Source: Macrococcoides psychrotolerans
GTDB taxonomy: Bacteria > Bacillota > Bacilli > Staphylococcales > Staphylococcaceae
Length of the DNA: 64,000 bases
Assembly (NCBI RefSeq): GCF_038095555.1
Contig: NZ_CP124591.1
Coordinates: 1,116,001 to 1,180,000 of the forward strand
Direction: 5' to 3'
Shown: piece after piece, positions 1 through 8,997 of the stretch
Position numbering within the stretch: position 1 is the first letter of the stretch
How the letters are laid out: every line of letters begins with the position of its first letter
The notes under the pieces: model-generated
The model's input: the letters and a program-made list of their open reading frames with translations, nothing else
Databases searched by the model: none
Told to the model about the DNA's origin: nothing
Position numbers and translations under genes: made by a program

Positions 1-42
1 AATATTGATTTGTTATAATTCAAATTTTCATCGTCAATATTA

Positions 43-84
43 ATTTTTCATCCGTCATATATCATCTATTGACGGATGAAAAAT
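43..84 (-). terminator. hairpin, probable terminator
   Basis: A 15-bp inverted repeat (43-57 with 70-84, arm reading tgacggatgaaaaat) surrounds a 12-base loop. The arms end in A/T-rich sequence. It lies downstream of dynA and the small broken ORF, both on the minus strand, and probably ends that transcript. The stop codon of the small ORF (66-68) lies in the loop. Confidence 0.55.
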
Positions 85-249
85 ATTTTATGATACAAAA
101 TATTGTGAAAAGCATCCAAATCTTCATAACTTCCATCAATAATATAGCAATCTCATCCGACGAGATGACATAAATATAGGATAGGTAAAAATACTATTTT
201 GTATGTGCTTCTGATTAAACTGTTCAAGCTTCTGTGTATCATTATCCAT
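66..249 (-). pseudogene. small ORF, apparently frameshifted (about 60 aa)
   Basis: I do not recognise this product. From ATG at 247-249 the frame reads about 33 codons (beginning MDNDTQKLEQFNQKH) and then stops at 136-138. Removing one T from the pair at 149-150 lets the frame run to a stop at 66-68. The second half then contains protein-like sequence (CYIIDGSYEDLDAFHNILYH). The span is 184 nt, one more than a multiple of three. It starts 5 bases beyond the dynA stop on the same strand, with no clear ribosome binding site. It could be a small conserved gene broken by a one-base insertion or sequencing error, or a chance open frame. Confidence 0.35.
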
Positions 250-253
250 ATTT

Positions 254-3200
254 TCATGAATTCATCTCTAATTGCTTTAATGCTGATTTAATTTCAGAAA
301 TGACACTATCATCAATTGAAGTAGCACGCTTTTCGATAATTTCTTCAGATATATTTTTATTCTTCTCATCAATATGTGTTTCTAATGCTCCGATACCATT
401 TTCGATTTCAGTTATTATATAGCTTTCATATTTAAGGAGTACTTGATTGATTACCGTCATGGATTGCTCATGTATATTTTCAAATAGCTCATTTCTTGAA
501 TTCATATTCTTAAGCTGCTTTTCCTTTACTACTGGAAATACGAGTTGTTCTATTTCATTGACAATGGGATTCAGCTTCATTTGATTTAATTTCAAAATAA
601 ATGAGTCAAATACTATATCTTCTGCAATCTCATATTCTATAAGGGCTGCCTTCGTGAGAGAAGTTTCGTCTCTATAACTCTGGATCGCAGCTTTATTGAT
701 TCTCGGTACAATGAACTGAAATTCATTAAGTAGTTTACTTTCTACAGATGCTTTAAAACTTTTTTCGATCATATTCAATTTTTGAGAAGTATTTACTTCT
801 GACTTGATAACATCATAAAGCTGGATCTTCATCTTATCACGTAAGTAACTTACCTGTTCATGCAGTAGTTGTTTTATATCACTTAATACTCTACTAACTA
901 TATTCCATTCTAATGGCGGCTCTTTCTGCCACACATCATACTGTAAATTTCTTCTATTTTGCTTTGCAATATACGCTTTATAATCATCTCTCATAAATTG
1001 CGCACTTCGAACGATACGCGATGCATTGCTATTAAACTGATGTATCTTTTGAATTTTACTCGTAGAATCTACGAAATGTTCAATTGCTTCAGCAAACACG
1101 TTAAAACGTTCATCATAACCACCTAATGCTTGTTTACTAGAAACTGAATAAATCCTATCTTCAATGTTCAGCTGGTCGAGTTCAGTTCTTAAATAATCCT
1201 CTACTGCAACTAGTTCTTCGTCATTTTTTCTTAAGTCCACTGCATTGATAACAAAGAAATTTTCACTCGCTTCATTCATTACTTCAATTTCATTTAAGTA
1301 AGATAGAAATGCTTTGTCCTTCTCTGTGAACACGTGATTATAATATGAAACATATATGAGTAAATCGCTATCCGCAATAATCTCTGTCGTTTCCATCGTA
1401 TGTCTGCTATTCGTACTTCCTGTTCCAGGTGAATCTATAATAACCTTGTTTTTAAGGAAATCATTTTCTAGACCTATTTTTATACGATTGACGAACGCTG
1501 CGTGCTCATCTTGTGCCGTATATTTATCAATCTCATTTTTATCTATTTCAATCGTCTGTCCATTTGATAAGTATGCTTTATAGTGATGATATTGTTTGAT
1601 CACACCAGATGCGAAGCTTTTATCTTCATCAGAAAAATCATTTATCTTGTTTTTATTTTTTTCTATCCATGACTCAATGGTATTCATATTTTCACTTACT
1701 GAACATGATATCCCATTAAGCTTGTTAAGCAGCATATCTTCTGTCTTAAATGTTACAAAATGCTGTTGACCATAATACAGTTCGGTAATACTTGCTGTTG
1801 TAGGATTCGGAGAAGAAATTAAGATTCTTTCCTGTAACAACGCATTGATGAGGGCACTTTTACCCGCACTAAATGCTCCGAATACAACTATTTTAGTTTC
1901 ATCATTGTGAATTCTATCAAGCTGTGCTTCTAGCTTACGCATATCTGATTTAAAATAGTCAACCGTTTTAAAGGTTTCATAGACTTCAATATTCAGTGAA
2001 TCTTGTCTACCTTTTCTATCATTAATAATGCTCTGCTTGTTCACCACTTCATCAGTTTCATTAATAGACAATGTTACATACCTTCTATCTATTAATTTAT
2101 CGATAGATTCTTCCAGATGAATATAGTAATGCATATAATTTTTAGTAGTGACTGACTCCATTAACTTTTCATTATTTAGATAATCATCAAATAGGATGCT
2201 TTTATCTGAAGTATGATTTGTAGTATTTAATTTAGACATATTTATACTTTTTATGAACTTTTCAAGCCAGACTTTTTGTTGCTGCACAATCTTTTTCTCT
2301 ATGAATGTCTTTAATTGTTCAGAATAGATTAGAATATATTCTTTTGTAACTTCCGGCTGTGGTTTGCTCAGCGCTTTAACATCCTCTTTTGTAATATGAT
2401 AGTAAATATCATCAAGTAACGCTGGTTGTTCACTATATTTCATATACTGTTCATAATAATTTTTTAGTTGGAAATTAATCTGTTTATCCAGTAGATCATT
2501 AAGCATTTCGATGACACTATCTATTTTTTCGTTTTGAATACTCTCAAGCTTTGCCTGTTTATTGAAGAATCCACCTACTTTATAGTTTGTAGCAAAGGTC
2601 TCAAGCATCGCACCTATCTTTTCCCTCAGTTCAAAAGGGATTAAATAAGCATTCTTAACAATGTTCCGTACTTCTTTTAATAATTGTTCCGTACGATTAT
2701 CCTGCATCAATAGTTGCTGCTCACTGTTCAGACTCTGCTGTATATGAAGCTCATCTAGGGCATGAGATATGTCTGCTTCATCTACCTCGAGCTGTTCTAA
2801 TAGCCTATCTTTTCTTTGATTTAGATAGTTTATCTGTGCGCGTTCAATATAATCGATGATTCTATTGTAGAAATCTCTATCTGCAGTTAACTCATTTACT
2901 TGCTGATTGAGTTGTTCCTTTAATTGATCAAACTGATTATGTTCAGAAGCGTAGATTGAAGTATAATAAATAGCTTCAACGTTTAAGTTCCACATCTTAA
3001 TATTTTGTTCTACTTTTTCTTTGAATGCCGTAAAGAGTATTTCATTTTCATCATGTTTATCAATCTGATTAATCAAGAGAACAACTGGAACTCCCAGTTC
3101 ATTCATCATCTTAATCTGGCTGAAGTTCTTTTCTGCGTTCACATGATTATATTCCACCGTATAAAAAACGATGTCACTGATGAGTAGATATTTCATTGTG

Positions 3201-3649
3201 CTCTGCTCGTGATTTTTGAACGTTGCATCAATACCTGGTGTATCCTGAATTACTGTACCTTCTGGGAATGCAAGGTTTTGTTTATGAATCTCTACCGATT
3301 CTATATCTGTATTCAATGTATTCACCTTTTTAACAGTGGCATAGCTTTCGACGTCACTGTATGTCTGGTTGTCCATATTTATTCTTATTAGATCTATGTT
3401 ATCTCTAATAATTTGAGCGGTATTACTCGTTGTCGGAATCGGAGAACTAGGTAAAATATCCTCATCACATATCTTGTTAATCAAAGATGATTTCCCTGAA
3501 GAAAAATGACCTATAAAACTTAATACAATATAATCTGAATAAACTTTTTTTATCACTTCATTGATTTGATTCAATAATAAAGTGTTGTCTGACTTTTCCA
3601 CTTCTTTTTTCAGTTGATATAATCGTTTGATCTGCTCTTTATTATCCAT
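254..3649 (-). CDS. dynA: tandem dynamin-like GTPase (DynA/YpbR family)
   Basis: A bacterial dynamin-family protein of 1131 aa with two GTPase modules in one chain. P-loops are at about residue 50 (GHFSSGKSSLIN) and 590 (GAFSAGKSALIN). Each is followed by a switch/G3 motif (DTPGID and DSPGTG) and long helical, coiled-coil-like stretches. In Bacillus, the two-headed DynA tethers and fuses membranes and helps after membrane damage or phage attack; that role is carried over from the family. Start ATG at 3649 is close behind a GAGG-type site. It is divergent from the oxidase operon across about 130 bp. The size and two heads fit DynA well. Confidence 0.9.
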   Translation of the reverse strand: MDNKEQIKRLYQLKKEVEKSDNTLLLNQINEVIKKVYSDYIVLSFIGHFSSGKSSLINKICDEDILPSSPIPTTSNTAQIIRDNIDLIRINMDNQTYSDVESYATVKKVNTLNTDIESVEIHKQNLAFPEGTVIQDTPGIDATFKNHEQSTMKYLLISDIVFYTVEYNHVNAEKNFSQIKMMNELGVPVVLLINQIDKHDENEILFTAFKEKVEQNIKMWNLNVEAIYYTSIYASEHNQFDQLKEQLNQQVNELTADRDFYNRIIDYIERAQINYLNQRKDRLLEQLEVDEADISHALDELHIQQSLNSEQQLLMQDNRTEQLLKEVRNIVKNAYLIPFELREKIGAMLETFATNYKVGGFFNKQAKLESIQNEKIDSVIEMLNDLLDKQINFQLKNYYEQYMKYSEQPALLDDIYYHITKEDVKALSKPQPEVTKEYILIYSEQLKTFIEKKIVQQQKVWLEKFIKSINMSKLNTTNHTSDKSILFDDYLNNEKLMESVTTKNYMHYYIHLEESIDKLIDRRYVTLSINETDEVVNKQSIINDRKGRQDSLNIEVYETFKTVDYFKSDMRKLEAQLDRIHNDETKIVVFGAFSAGKSALINALLQERILISSPNPTTASITELYYGQQHFVTFKTEDMLLNKLNGISCSVSENMNTIESWIEKNKNKINDFSDEDKSFASGVIKQYHHYKAYLSNGQTIEIDKNEIDKYTAQDEHAAFVNRIKIGLENDFLKNKVIIDSPGTGSTNSRHTMETTEIIADSDLLIYVSYYNHVFTEKDKAFLSYLNEIEVMNEASENFFVINAVDLRKNDEELVAVEDYLRTELDQLNIEDRIYSVSSKQALGGYDERFNVFAEAIEHFVDSTSKIQKIHQFNSNASRIVRSAQFMRDDYKAYIAKQNRRNLQYDVWQKEPPLEWNIVSRVLSDIKQLLHEQVSYLRDKMKIQLYDVIKSEVNTSQKLNMIEKSFKASVESKLLNEFQFIVPRINKAAIQSYRDETSLTKAALIEYEIAEDIVFDSFILKLNQMKLNPIVNEIEQLVFPVVKEKQLKNMNSRNELFENIHEQSMTVINQVLLKYESYIITEIENGIGALETHIDEKNKNISEEIIEKRATSIDDSVISEIKSALKQLEMNS

Positions 3650-3702
3650 GTTCTACCTCATTACCTCTTTATTTGTGAAAAATATAACGAAATATCCAAA
3701 AG

Positions 3703-3718
3703 TGTGATATTTATCACA
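3703..3718. promoter_or_regulatory. CRP/FNR (ArcR)- or Rex-like operator
   Basis: The 16-mer TGTGATATTTATCACA has 7-bp inverted arms and matches TGTGA-N6-TCACA, the consensus of CRP/FNR-type regulators (ArcR in staphylococci). It also resembles the Rex consensus TTGTGA-N6-TCACAA. It lies 62 bp before the GTG of the oxidase operon, upstream of possible -10 sequences (TATTAT at 3737, TATAAA at 3743). It could govern the oxidase operon, the divergent dynA, or both. Which regulator binds cannot be decided from sequence. Confidence 0.55.
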
Positions 3719-3780
3719 TTAATAAACCAGTTACTCTATTATTATAAAGAAAGAAAAGCTATTAAGAAAGGATGTTCAAT

Positions 3781-3948
3781 GTGAATGATGATAAAAATTT
3801 GAATCAAACTAAAGATCCAATTCAAGTCAATGAAGACGTTCATCATGATTTAGATTTGCGTGGAACAATGGCTGCTGTACTTGCTTTAGGAGCAATATTT
3901 GTTATCACTTGGTTTGCAATTTTTGTACTATTTATAGAACGAATTTAG
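3781..3948 (+). CDS. ba3-type oxidase small subunit (subunit IIa-like), 55 aa
   Basis: A 55-residue protein with a polar, acidic N-terminus and one hydrophobic helix (about residues 30-52: MAAVLALGAIFVITWFAIF). This is the form of subunit IIa of B-type haem-copper oxidases, whose single helix replaces the first helix of subunit II. The GTG at 3781 is preferred: AAAGGA lies 8 bases before it, whereas the in-frame ATG at 3772 overlaps that site. It is the first gene of the operon; subunit II follows after 12 bases. The assignment rests on context and topology more than on motifs. Confidence 0.75.
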   Translation: MNDDKNLNQTKDPIQVNEDVHHDLDLRGTMAAVLALGAIFVITWFAIFVLFIERI

Positions 3949-3960
3949 GAGGGGAATACA

Positions 3961-4437
3961 TTGCATAAGTTTGAAAAAATCTGGCTTGGTCTAGGTATGG
4001 GCTCATTAATTTTATTTTTAGGGATTATTTTTGTTTCTGCATTACATAATGGTCATGAGCCTATCGCAAGCGGCCGTGAATTTATTGCGCCGGAGCTTAT
4101 TGATAAAGATGAAGTATTTAGTAACCCAGGATTACATAAAGTTGAAGGAAAAGACTGGGATTACGAACTTGTGTTTGTTGTTTCAGCATTTAACTACAAC
4201 CCAGGTAAAGTTGAAATTCCAAAAGGATCAAAAGTAAAAATTATAGCAACAAGTAGAGATGTTGTACATGGCTTTGAAATTGCACAGACAAATGTCAATA
4301 TGATGATTGAACCAGGTCACATTTCTAAATTTATAAAAACTTTTGATAAAAAAGGTGAATATCTGTTACTTTGTAATGAATACTGTGGCACAGGTCACGC
4401 AGATATGAAATCAAACATTAAGGTGGTTGATCAATAA
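3961..4437 (+). CDS. cytochrome c oxidase subunit II, ba3-type (CuA)
   Basis: A 158-aa membrane-anchored cupredoxin. One N-terminal helix (about residues 8-28) is followed by the extracytoplasmic CuA domain. The CuA ligands are visible: His103 in VVHGF, then C138-x3-C142-x3-H146-x2-M149 (CNEYCGTGHADM). An intact CuA site means the enzyme should accept electrons from a cytochrome c rather than directly from quinol. The start is TTG at 3961 after AGGAGGGG. The stop overlaps the ATG of subunit I (TAATG), implying translational coupling. There is no fused cytochrome c domain, so QcrC or another c-type cytochrome is the likely donor. Confidence 0.9.
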   Translation: MHKFEKIWLGLGMGSLILFLGIIFVSALHNGHEPIASGREFIAPELIDKDEVFSNPGLHKVEGKDWDYELVFVVSAFNYNPGKVEIPKGSKVKIIATSRDVVHGFEIAQTNVNMMIEPGHISKFIKTFDKKGEYLLLCNEYCGTGHADMKSNIKVVDQ

Positions 4438-6164
4438 TGAGCGAATATAAATTGGATAGTGGGACTTTTGATGAACGTGCTTCGTTCAGAAATCATCATA
4501 GAGAAGAAATGGAAAATCGAGTTGAAATGTCCAAACCAGATGGTAAGTTGATTATGGCTCATATGTATGTTGCGATAGTTTGTTTAATCATCGGTGGATT
4601 GGCAGGATTAGTTCAGACTTTAGTCCGCTCTGGAACTTTAGAGTTACCCGCTGGTATTGGATATTATCAGATTCTTACGGTACATGGGATCATTCTCGCA
4701 TTAGTTTTGACTACATTCTTTATCATGGGATTCCAGACTGCTGCAGTCATTCGTACTTGCGGAAAGCTTAGTCCATTACAACGTAAGCTTGTGTGGATCG
4801 GTTTTTGGGTAATGCTAATCGGTACTGCAATGGCAGCAACAATGGTTCTACTTAATAAAGCAACTGTGTTATATACTTTCTATGCTCCACTTAAAGCGCA
4901 TGTTATCTTCTATGTAGGTATGGCATTAGTTATTGTTGGTTCATGGATTTCTGCAGCTGGACAAATTATGCGTTACGCACAATGGAAAAAAGAACATAAA
5001 GGCCAAAAATCACCTCTTTTATCTTACATGGTAGTAATTAACAATGTCATGTGGATTGTATGTTCAATAGGTGTTGCTTCTACAGTATTATTCCAGATGA
5101 TTCCATGGTCTCTAGGATTAGTTGAGCGCATCGATGTTTCACTTAGTCGTACGTTATTCTGGTACTTCGGTCATGCATTAGTATATTTCTGGTTACTGCC
5201 AGCCTATATGTCATGGTATGCAGTAGTACCAAAGATTATAGGTGCTAAAGCATTCAGTGATAATCTTGCGCGTATGAGCTTTATGTTATTCTTGTTCTTC
5301 TCAATTCCTGTTGGTATTCACCACCAGTTAACTGAACCAGGAATTGACGTTACATGGAAATATGTACAGGTCGTATTAACATTTATGGTCGTTATTCCTT
5401 CTTTAATGACTGCATTCAGTCTCTTTGCTACATTTGAAGCATATGGACGAAATAAAGGTGCTAAAGGCTTATTTGGATGGATTAAAACATTACCATGGAA
5501 CGATGCACGTTTCGTGTTGCCGTTTATCGGAATGGCCGCATTCATTCCTGGTGGTGCCGGTGGATTAGTTAATGCTTCTGCTCAAATGGACCAGGTAGTA
5601 CATAATACAATCTGGATTACAGGTCACTTCCATTTAACAGTTGCAACAGCAGTCATTTTAACGTTCTTTGGAACAATGTACTGGTTAATACCACATGCTA
5701 CTGGCCGTGTTATGACAAAAGCAATGAATAAACTCGCTATCGCACAAGGTGTGCTATGGGCAATCGGTATGTCAATTATGTCTGGTGCAATGCACTACAT
5801 CGGATTATTCGGTGCACCACGTCGTTCAACATATTCTGAATATGGCGGCTCTAAAATAGCAGCAGAATGGATTCCATATCAAGTAATTCAGGCGATTGGT
5901 GGAACAATTCTTTTCGTATCCATTATCTTAGTTGTTATCGTATTTATACAGCTTGCATTCTTTGCACCAAAAGGATACGAAGCATTCCCTGTGTCAGAGG
6001 CAATGGATGAACATGCACCAGTTTATAAATTCGTTGAAAACTGGAAGTTCTTGCTTGTTGTAACGATTGCATTAATTTTAGTTGCTTACACAGTACCTAT
6101 TGGTCAAATGTTTATGGATCCACCACCGGGTGCAGCTGGTATGGGTGAAGGCAAACTCTGGTAA
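4437..6164 (+). CDS. cytochrome c oxidase subunit I, B-type (ba3)
   Basis: Catalytic 575-aa subunit of a proton-pumping haem-copper oxidase with about 13 membrane helices. Visible ligands: low-spin haem His83 (TVHG), CuB His246 with the Tyr250 partner (GHALVYFW), His295-His296, and His397/His399 in GHFHL. The HxxxY arrangement and the short subunit II with a separate IIa peptide match B-type (ba3) enzymes, which work at low oxygen tension. It is last in a three-gene operon and is followed at once by a strong hairpin. Assembly factors and haem A synthesis genes are not in the window. Confidence 0.95.
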   Translation: MSEYKLDSGTFDERASFRNHHREEMENRVEMSKPDGKLIMAHMYVAIVCLIIGGLAGLVQTLVRSGTLELPAGIGYYQILTVHGIILALVLTTFFIMGFQTAAVIRTCGKLSPLQRKLVWIGFWVMLIGTAMAATMVLLNKATVLYTFYAPLKAHVIFYVGMALVIVGSWISAAGQIMRYAQWKKEHKGQKSPLLSYMVVINNVMWIVCSIGVASTVLFQMIPWSLGLVERIDVSLSRTLFWYFGHALVYFWLLPAYMSWYAVVPKIIGAKAFSDNLARMSFMLFLFFSIPVGIHHQLTEPGIDVTWKYVQVVLTFMVVIPSLMTAFSLFATFEAYGRNKGAKGLFGWIKTLPWNDARFVLPFIGMAAFIPGGAGGLVNASAQMDQVVHNTIWITGHFHLTVATAVILTFFGTMYWLIPHATGRVMTKAMNKLAIAQGVLWAIGMSIMSGAMHYIGLFGAPRRSTYSEYGGSKIAAEWIPYQVIQAIGGTILFVSIILVVIVFIQLAFFAPKGYEAFPVSEAMDEHAPVYKFVENWKFLLVVTIALILVAYTVPIGQMFMDPPPGAAGMGEGKLW

Positions 6165-6165
6165 T

Positions 6166-6198
6166 AAAAACCATCAAGCATACGCTTGATGGTTTTTA
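6166..6198. terminator. bidirectional intrinsic terminator
   Basis: A 13-bp stem (aaaccatcaagc with gcttgatggttt) and a tight loop are followed by T's on the plus strand and preceded by A's. It sits between the convergent oxidase subunit I gene and the flavin-dependent oxidoreductase gene and can serve both. Confidence 0.85.
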
Positions 6199-6210
6199 TT
6201 TTTAATTTAA

Positions 6211-7221
6211 TTATTCTTCACTATTAATCTCATCTATAATTTCTTTAATAGATCTGAAACTCTCTATTTTTAATGCAAAGTCAAAAGTATTGTTAATTAC
6301 CATCAATTCATCAAATTGATATGTTTGATACAATCTATTAATCTCATTCTTAACTTCATCTTTTCTACCGATATAATATCGTCCTCTGTTCTTGTCAATG
6401 ATACGTTTGTCCTGATCACTATAGTGCATTTTATTAACCTGCTCAATAGAAGGAATGACTGTATCTCTTCCTTTAGAGACATTTAATAGCCAATGGTCCA
6501 AAATACGTCTGTGCATCTCTTTTTCTGCATCATCTTTCACAACGATGATAAAGGAACAAAATATTGTATAGGAGCGCTGCATAAATGCATTAGGAACAAA
6601 TTCTCGCTGATAAATTTTAATTGCACTCTCTTGATATTTATCACTGATAAAATTCCCGAACACAAAACCAATACCTAATTTTGCTGCCCTTTTAGCACCA
6701 TTATCAGTCAGCCCTAACGTAAATACCTCAGGATGTGTTTCTATTCTCGGTCCTGCTTTAACACTTCGATAATGGTGTTCTAAAGGCAAAGTGTTACGCA
6801 AAAAACCTAAAAATTCTTCTAGCATTCTATCATAATCTCTCACCTTACTTTGGGCACCATCTGTTAAAGCTTGTCTCGTGATTTCACTCCCGCCAGGAGA
6901 GTTCCCTAGGCCAATCGTCACTCGACCAGGAAACATTGCTTCTAATAAATTTGCATTTTCAGCTACCTTATAAGGACTATATTGTGGCAGAAGGATGCCT
7001 GCAGAACCTATATTAATTGAAGACGTTATCGATAATAATCTCGTCATAAGAATTTCTGGTGCATGACTGATTAAACCAGTCGTATTATGATGTTCAGCAA
7101 CAAAATAGCGATCATATTTTATTTCTTCAGCAAATTGAACAAGTTCTATCGTTTGCATCAATGCATCCATCGGCGTTTCGCCTCGTGACATCGGTACTTG
7201 ATCTAATATACTTAATTTCAT
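6211..7221 (-). CDS. luciferase-like (LLM) FMN-dependent oxidoreductase
   Basis: A 336-aa member of the bacterial luciferase/alkanal monooxygenase-like TIM-barrel flavoproteins, in the YwcH/MsnO8-like group. Supporting features are the N-terminal LDQVPMSRGETP, the central AEHHNTTGL segment and VTIGLGNSPGG, which is typical of the flavin phosphate region. The substrate is unknown and cannot be read from sequence. ATG at 7221 has AGGTGA seven bases upstream. It is a single-gene unit between two terminators. Confidence 0.8.
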   Translation of the reverse strand: MKLSILDQVPMSRGETPMDALMQTIELVQFAEEIKYDRYFVAEHHNTTGLISHAPEILMTRLLSITSSINIGSAGILLPQYSPYKVAENANLLEAMFPGRVTIGLGNSPGGSEITRQALTDGAQSKVRDYDRMLEEFLGFLRNTLPLEHHYRSVKAGPRIETHPEVFTLGLTDNGAKRAAKLGIGFVFGNFISDKYQESAIKIYQREFVPNAFMQRSYTIFCSFIIVVKDDAEKEMHRRILDHWLLNVSKGRDTVIPSIEQVNKMHYSDQDKRIIDKNRGRYYIGRKDEVKNEINRLYQTYQFDELMVINNTFDFALKIESFRSIKEIIDEINSEE

Positions 7222-7262
7222 ATAATTTCACCTGCTATTCAATATATTTATCATAAATATAA

Positions 7263-7298
7263 ACCCACACAAAACATAAATTTATACTTTGTGTGGGT
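7263..7298 (-). terminator. terminator of ypsC
   Basis: An 11-bp stem (acccacacaaa with tttgtgtgggt) lies 37 bases past the ypsC stop, and a T/A-rich stretch follows in the minus direction. The T-run is modest. Confidence 0.6.
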
Positions 7299-7334
7299 AA
7301 CTTGAACATTTTTACGTATTGCTTTCAAATCCTT

Positions 7335-8453
7335 TTATCTCTCGCCCCAATATTGATAATAGGTACATTCAATATATCCATTGAACAACTTGCGGCGTTT
7401 TGTCGCCTTCTTACCTACTAATACTTCAAATGTCTTCAAACTAGTTAATATATACAACGACCATTTAGGATTCTTTTCGATCAGTTCCCCTAGATAACTG
7501 TACATCGCTTCTACCTCTGCTCTTTCACCGATACGCTCTCCATAAGGTGGATTACCTACTATTGCACCTTTCTCACCATTTAAAGTAAGGTCATGGACAT
7601 TCATCTGCTTGAATTCAATAATATCTCCAAACCCTACTTCAATCGCATTGTTACGGGCAATTTCAACCATATTCGGATCTATATCACTTGCTGTAATCGA
7701 TATTTCTTTATCATATTCAGCAACTTCTTCTGCTTTAACTCGCTCTTCATCATACATACCTTCAGGAATGATATCCCAGTCCTCACTTACGAAGTCACGA
7801 TTGAATCCAGGTGCGATATTTTGAGCGATCATTGCAGCTTCTATCGCAATGGTACCTGAACCACAGAATGGATCGATAAATGGTGTTTCCCCTTTCCAGT
7901 TAGATAATAATACAAGTGCGGCCGCCAAAGTTTCTTTCATCGGCGCTTCACCTTGAGCAAGACGATATCCGCGTTTATGCAGACCTGCTCCTGATGTATC
8001 GATTGTCAGCAATACTTCATCCTTTAAAATTGCGACCTCTACTTTGTATAAAGCACCACTTTCTGAAAGCCATCCTTGCTTGTTATGTGCTTTTTTCAAA
8101 CGCTCGACAATCGCTTTTTTTACAATCGCCTGACAATCAGGCACGCTAAATAGCTTGGATTTAAGACTACGGCCCTGCACAGGAAACTGTCCATTTTCAG
8201 AAATGAAATTTTCCCACGGAATATCCTTCGTCTTATCGAAAAGCTGTTCAAATGTCGTGGCATAAAAACGTCCTACTACTAACTTCACTCTATCCGCACT
8301 TCTGAGCCAAAGGTTAGATTTTACAATTGCACGTGCATCACCTTGATATAGTACTCTACCATTTTCAGTCATTGTTTCATATCCTAATGCCTGAACCTCT
8401 TTCGCTGCGACAGCTTCCATTCCCATAGGGGTTGTTGCTAATAATTGATACAT
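7335..8453 (-). CDS. ypsC: THUMP-domain rRNA N2-guanine methyltransferase (YpsC/RlmL-like)
   Basis: A 372-aa SAM-dependent RNA methyltransferase. The N-terminal ferredoxin-like/THUMP region (about residues 1-155) binds RNA. The C-terminal Rossmann domain carries motif I (FIDPFCGSGTIAIEAA, about residue 195) and the NPPY catalytic motif (GNPPYGERIGE, about residue 300). The family methylates guanine N2 in 23S rRNA; the exact target here is inferred. It lacks the second methyltransferase domain of E. coli RlmKL. It lies just downstream of rnpB and gpsB, as in Bacillus. Confidence 0.88.
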   Translation of the reverse strand: MYQLLATTPMGMEAVAAKEVQALGYETMTENGRVLYQGDARAIVKSNLWLRSADRVKLVVGRFYATTFEQLFDKTKDIPWENFISENGQFPVQGRSLKSKLFSVPDCQAIVKKAIVERLKKAHNKQGWLSESGALYKVEVAILKDEVLLTIDTSGAGLHKRGYRLAQGEAPMKETLAAALVLLSNWKGETPFIDPFCGSGTIAIEAAMIAQNIAPGFNRDFVSEDWDIIPEGMYDEERVKAEEVAEYDKEISITASDIDPNMVEIARNNAIEVGFGDIIEFKQMNVHDLTLNGEKGAIVGNPPYGERIGERAEVEAMYSYLGELIEKNPKWSLYILTSLKTFEVLVGKKATKRRKLFNGYIECTYYQYWGER

Positions 8454-8535
8454 AATCTACTCCTTGTTTACATAATATTTTTATTGTGTTTTTATTGTAA
8501 ATTTGATTCACTTCATTTTACCATTGATGTATGCA

Positions 8536-8564
8536 ATAAAAAAAGCCCTCCATATTGGAGAGCT
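8536..8564 (-). terminator. rnpB terminator
   Basis: On the minus strand, AGCTCTCC-AATAT-GGAGGGCT is followed by a run of seven T's. It begins about 10 bases past the RNase P RNA 3' end and separates it from ypsC. Confidence 0.85.
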
Positions 8565-8571
8565 TAAACTA

Positions 8572-8956
8572 GAAAGATATCTCTATAAGCCATGTTCTGT
8601 CCCATAGTACTGCTAGCGAGCCTAGTTACTCTCGTACGCCGGTGATAATCATCTGTCTGTACTTTCATACCTCTTCTATACGTTCATTTCCGCTAGAAAA
8701 GTGCTCCTACCAAATTTGGATTGCTCACTCGAGGGGTTTACCGCGTTCCACCTTCTTTATTTCTAAAGAAGCTACGTCACTGTGGCACTTTCAAACTACT
8801 AAAACCATATCATAGACTTAGGTTCGTTCGTTGCCGTCAAATTAATGCCCTGGCTTATTGTTTCACCAGGCACGATCACTACAGCCATCTCAGGCATGTG
8901 TGAGCATGGACTTTCCTCTATAAATAAATATAGCGATTATCCGAGATATCTTTAAT
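8572..8956 (-). ncRNA. rnpB: RNase P RNA (type B)
   Basis: Catalytic RNA of RNase P, which matures tRNA 5' ends. On the minus strand the 5' region reads GAGGAAAGTCCATGCTC, a universal signature. Other conserved pieces are GGAACGCGGTAAACCCCTCGA (8731-8751) and the 3' element ACAGAACATGGCTTATAG near 8585-8602. The 5' segment AAAGATATCTC pairs with GAGATATCTTT at the 3' end to form P1. These elements and the layout match the Bacillus type B RNA. Ends are set from P1 and are accurate to a few bases. Confidence 0.95.
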
Positions 8957-8966
8957 AATTCTATTT

Positions 8967-8975
8967 ATTATAGCA
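8967..8975 (-). promoter_or_regulatory. extended -10 promoter of rnpB
   Basis: On the minus strand TGCTATAAT fits the extended -10 pattern TGnTATAAT. It lies about 10 bases before the predicted RNA 5' end. No good -35 is visible, as expected for extended -10 promoters. Confidence 0.6.
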
Positions 8976-8997
8976 TGACTCTATTGATTTCACCATA

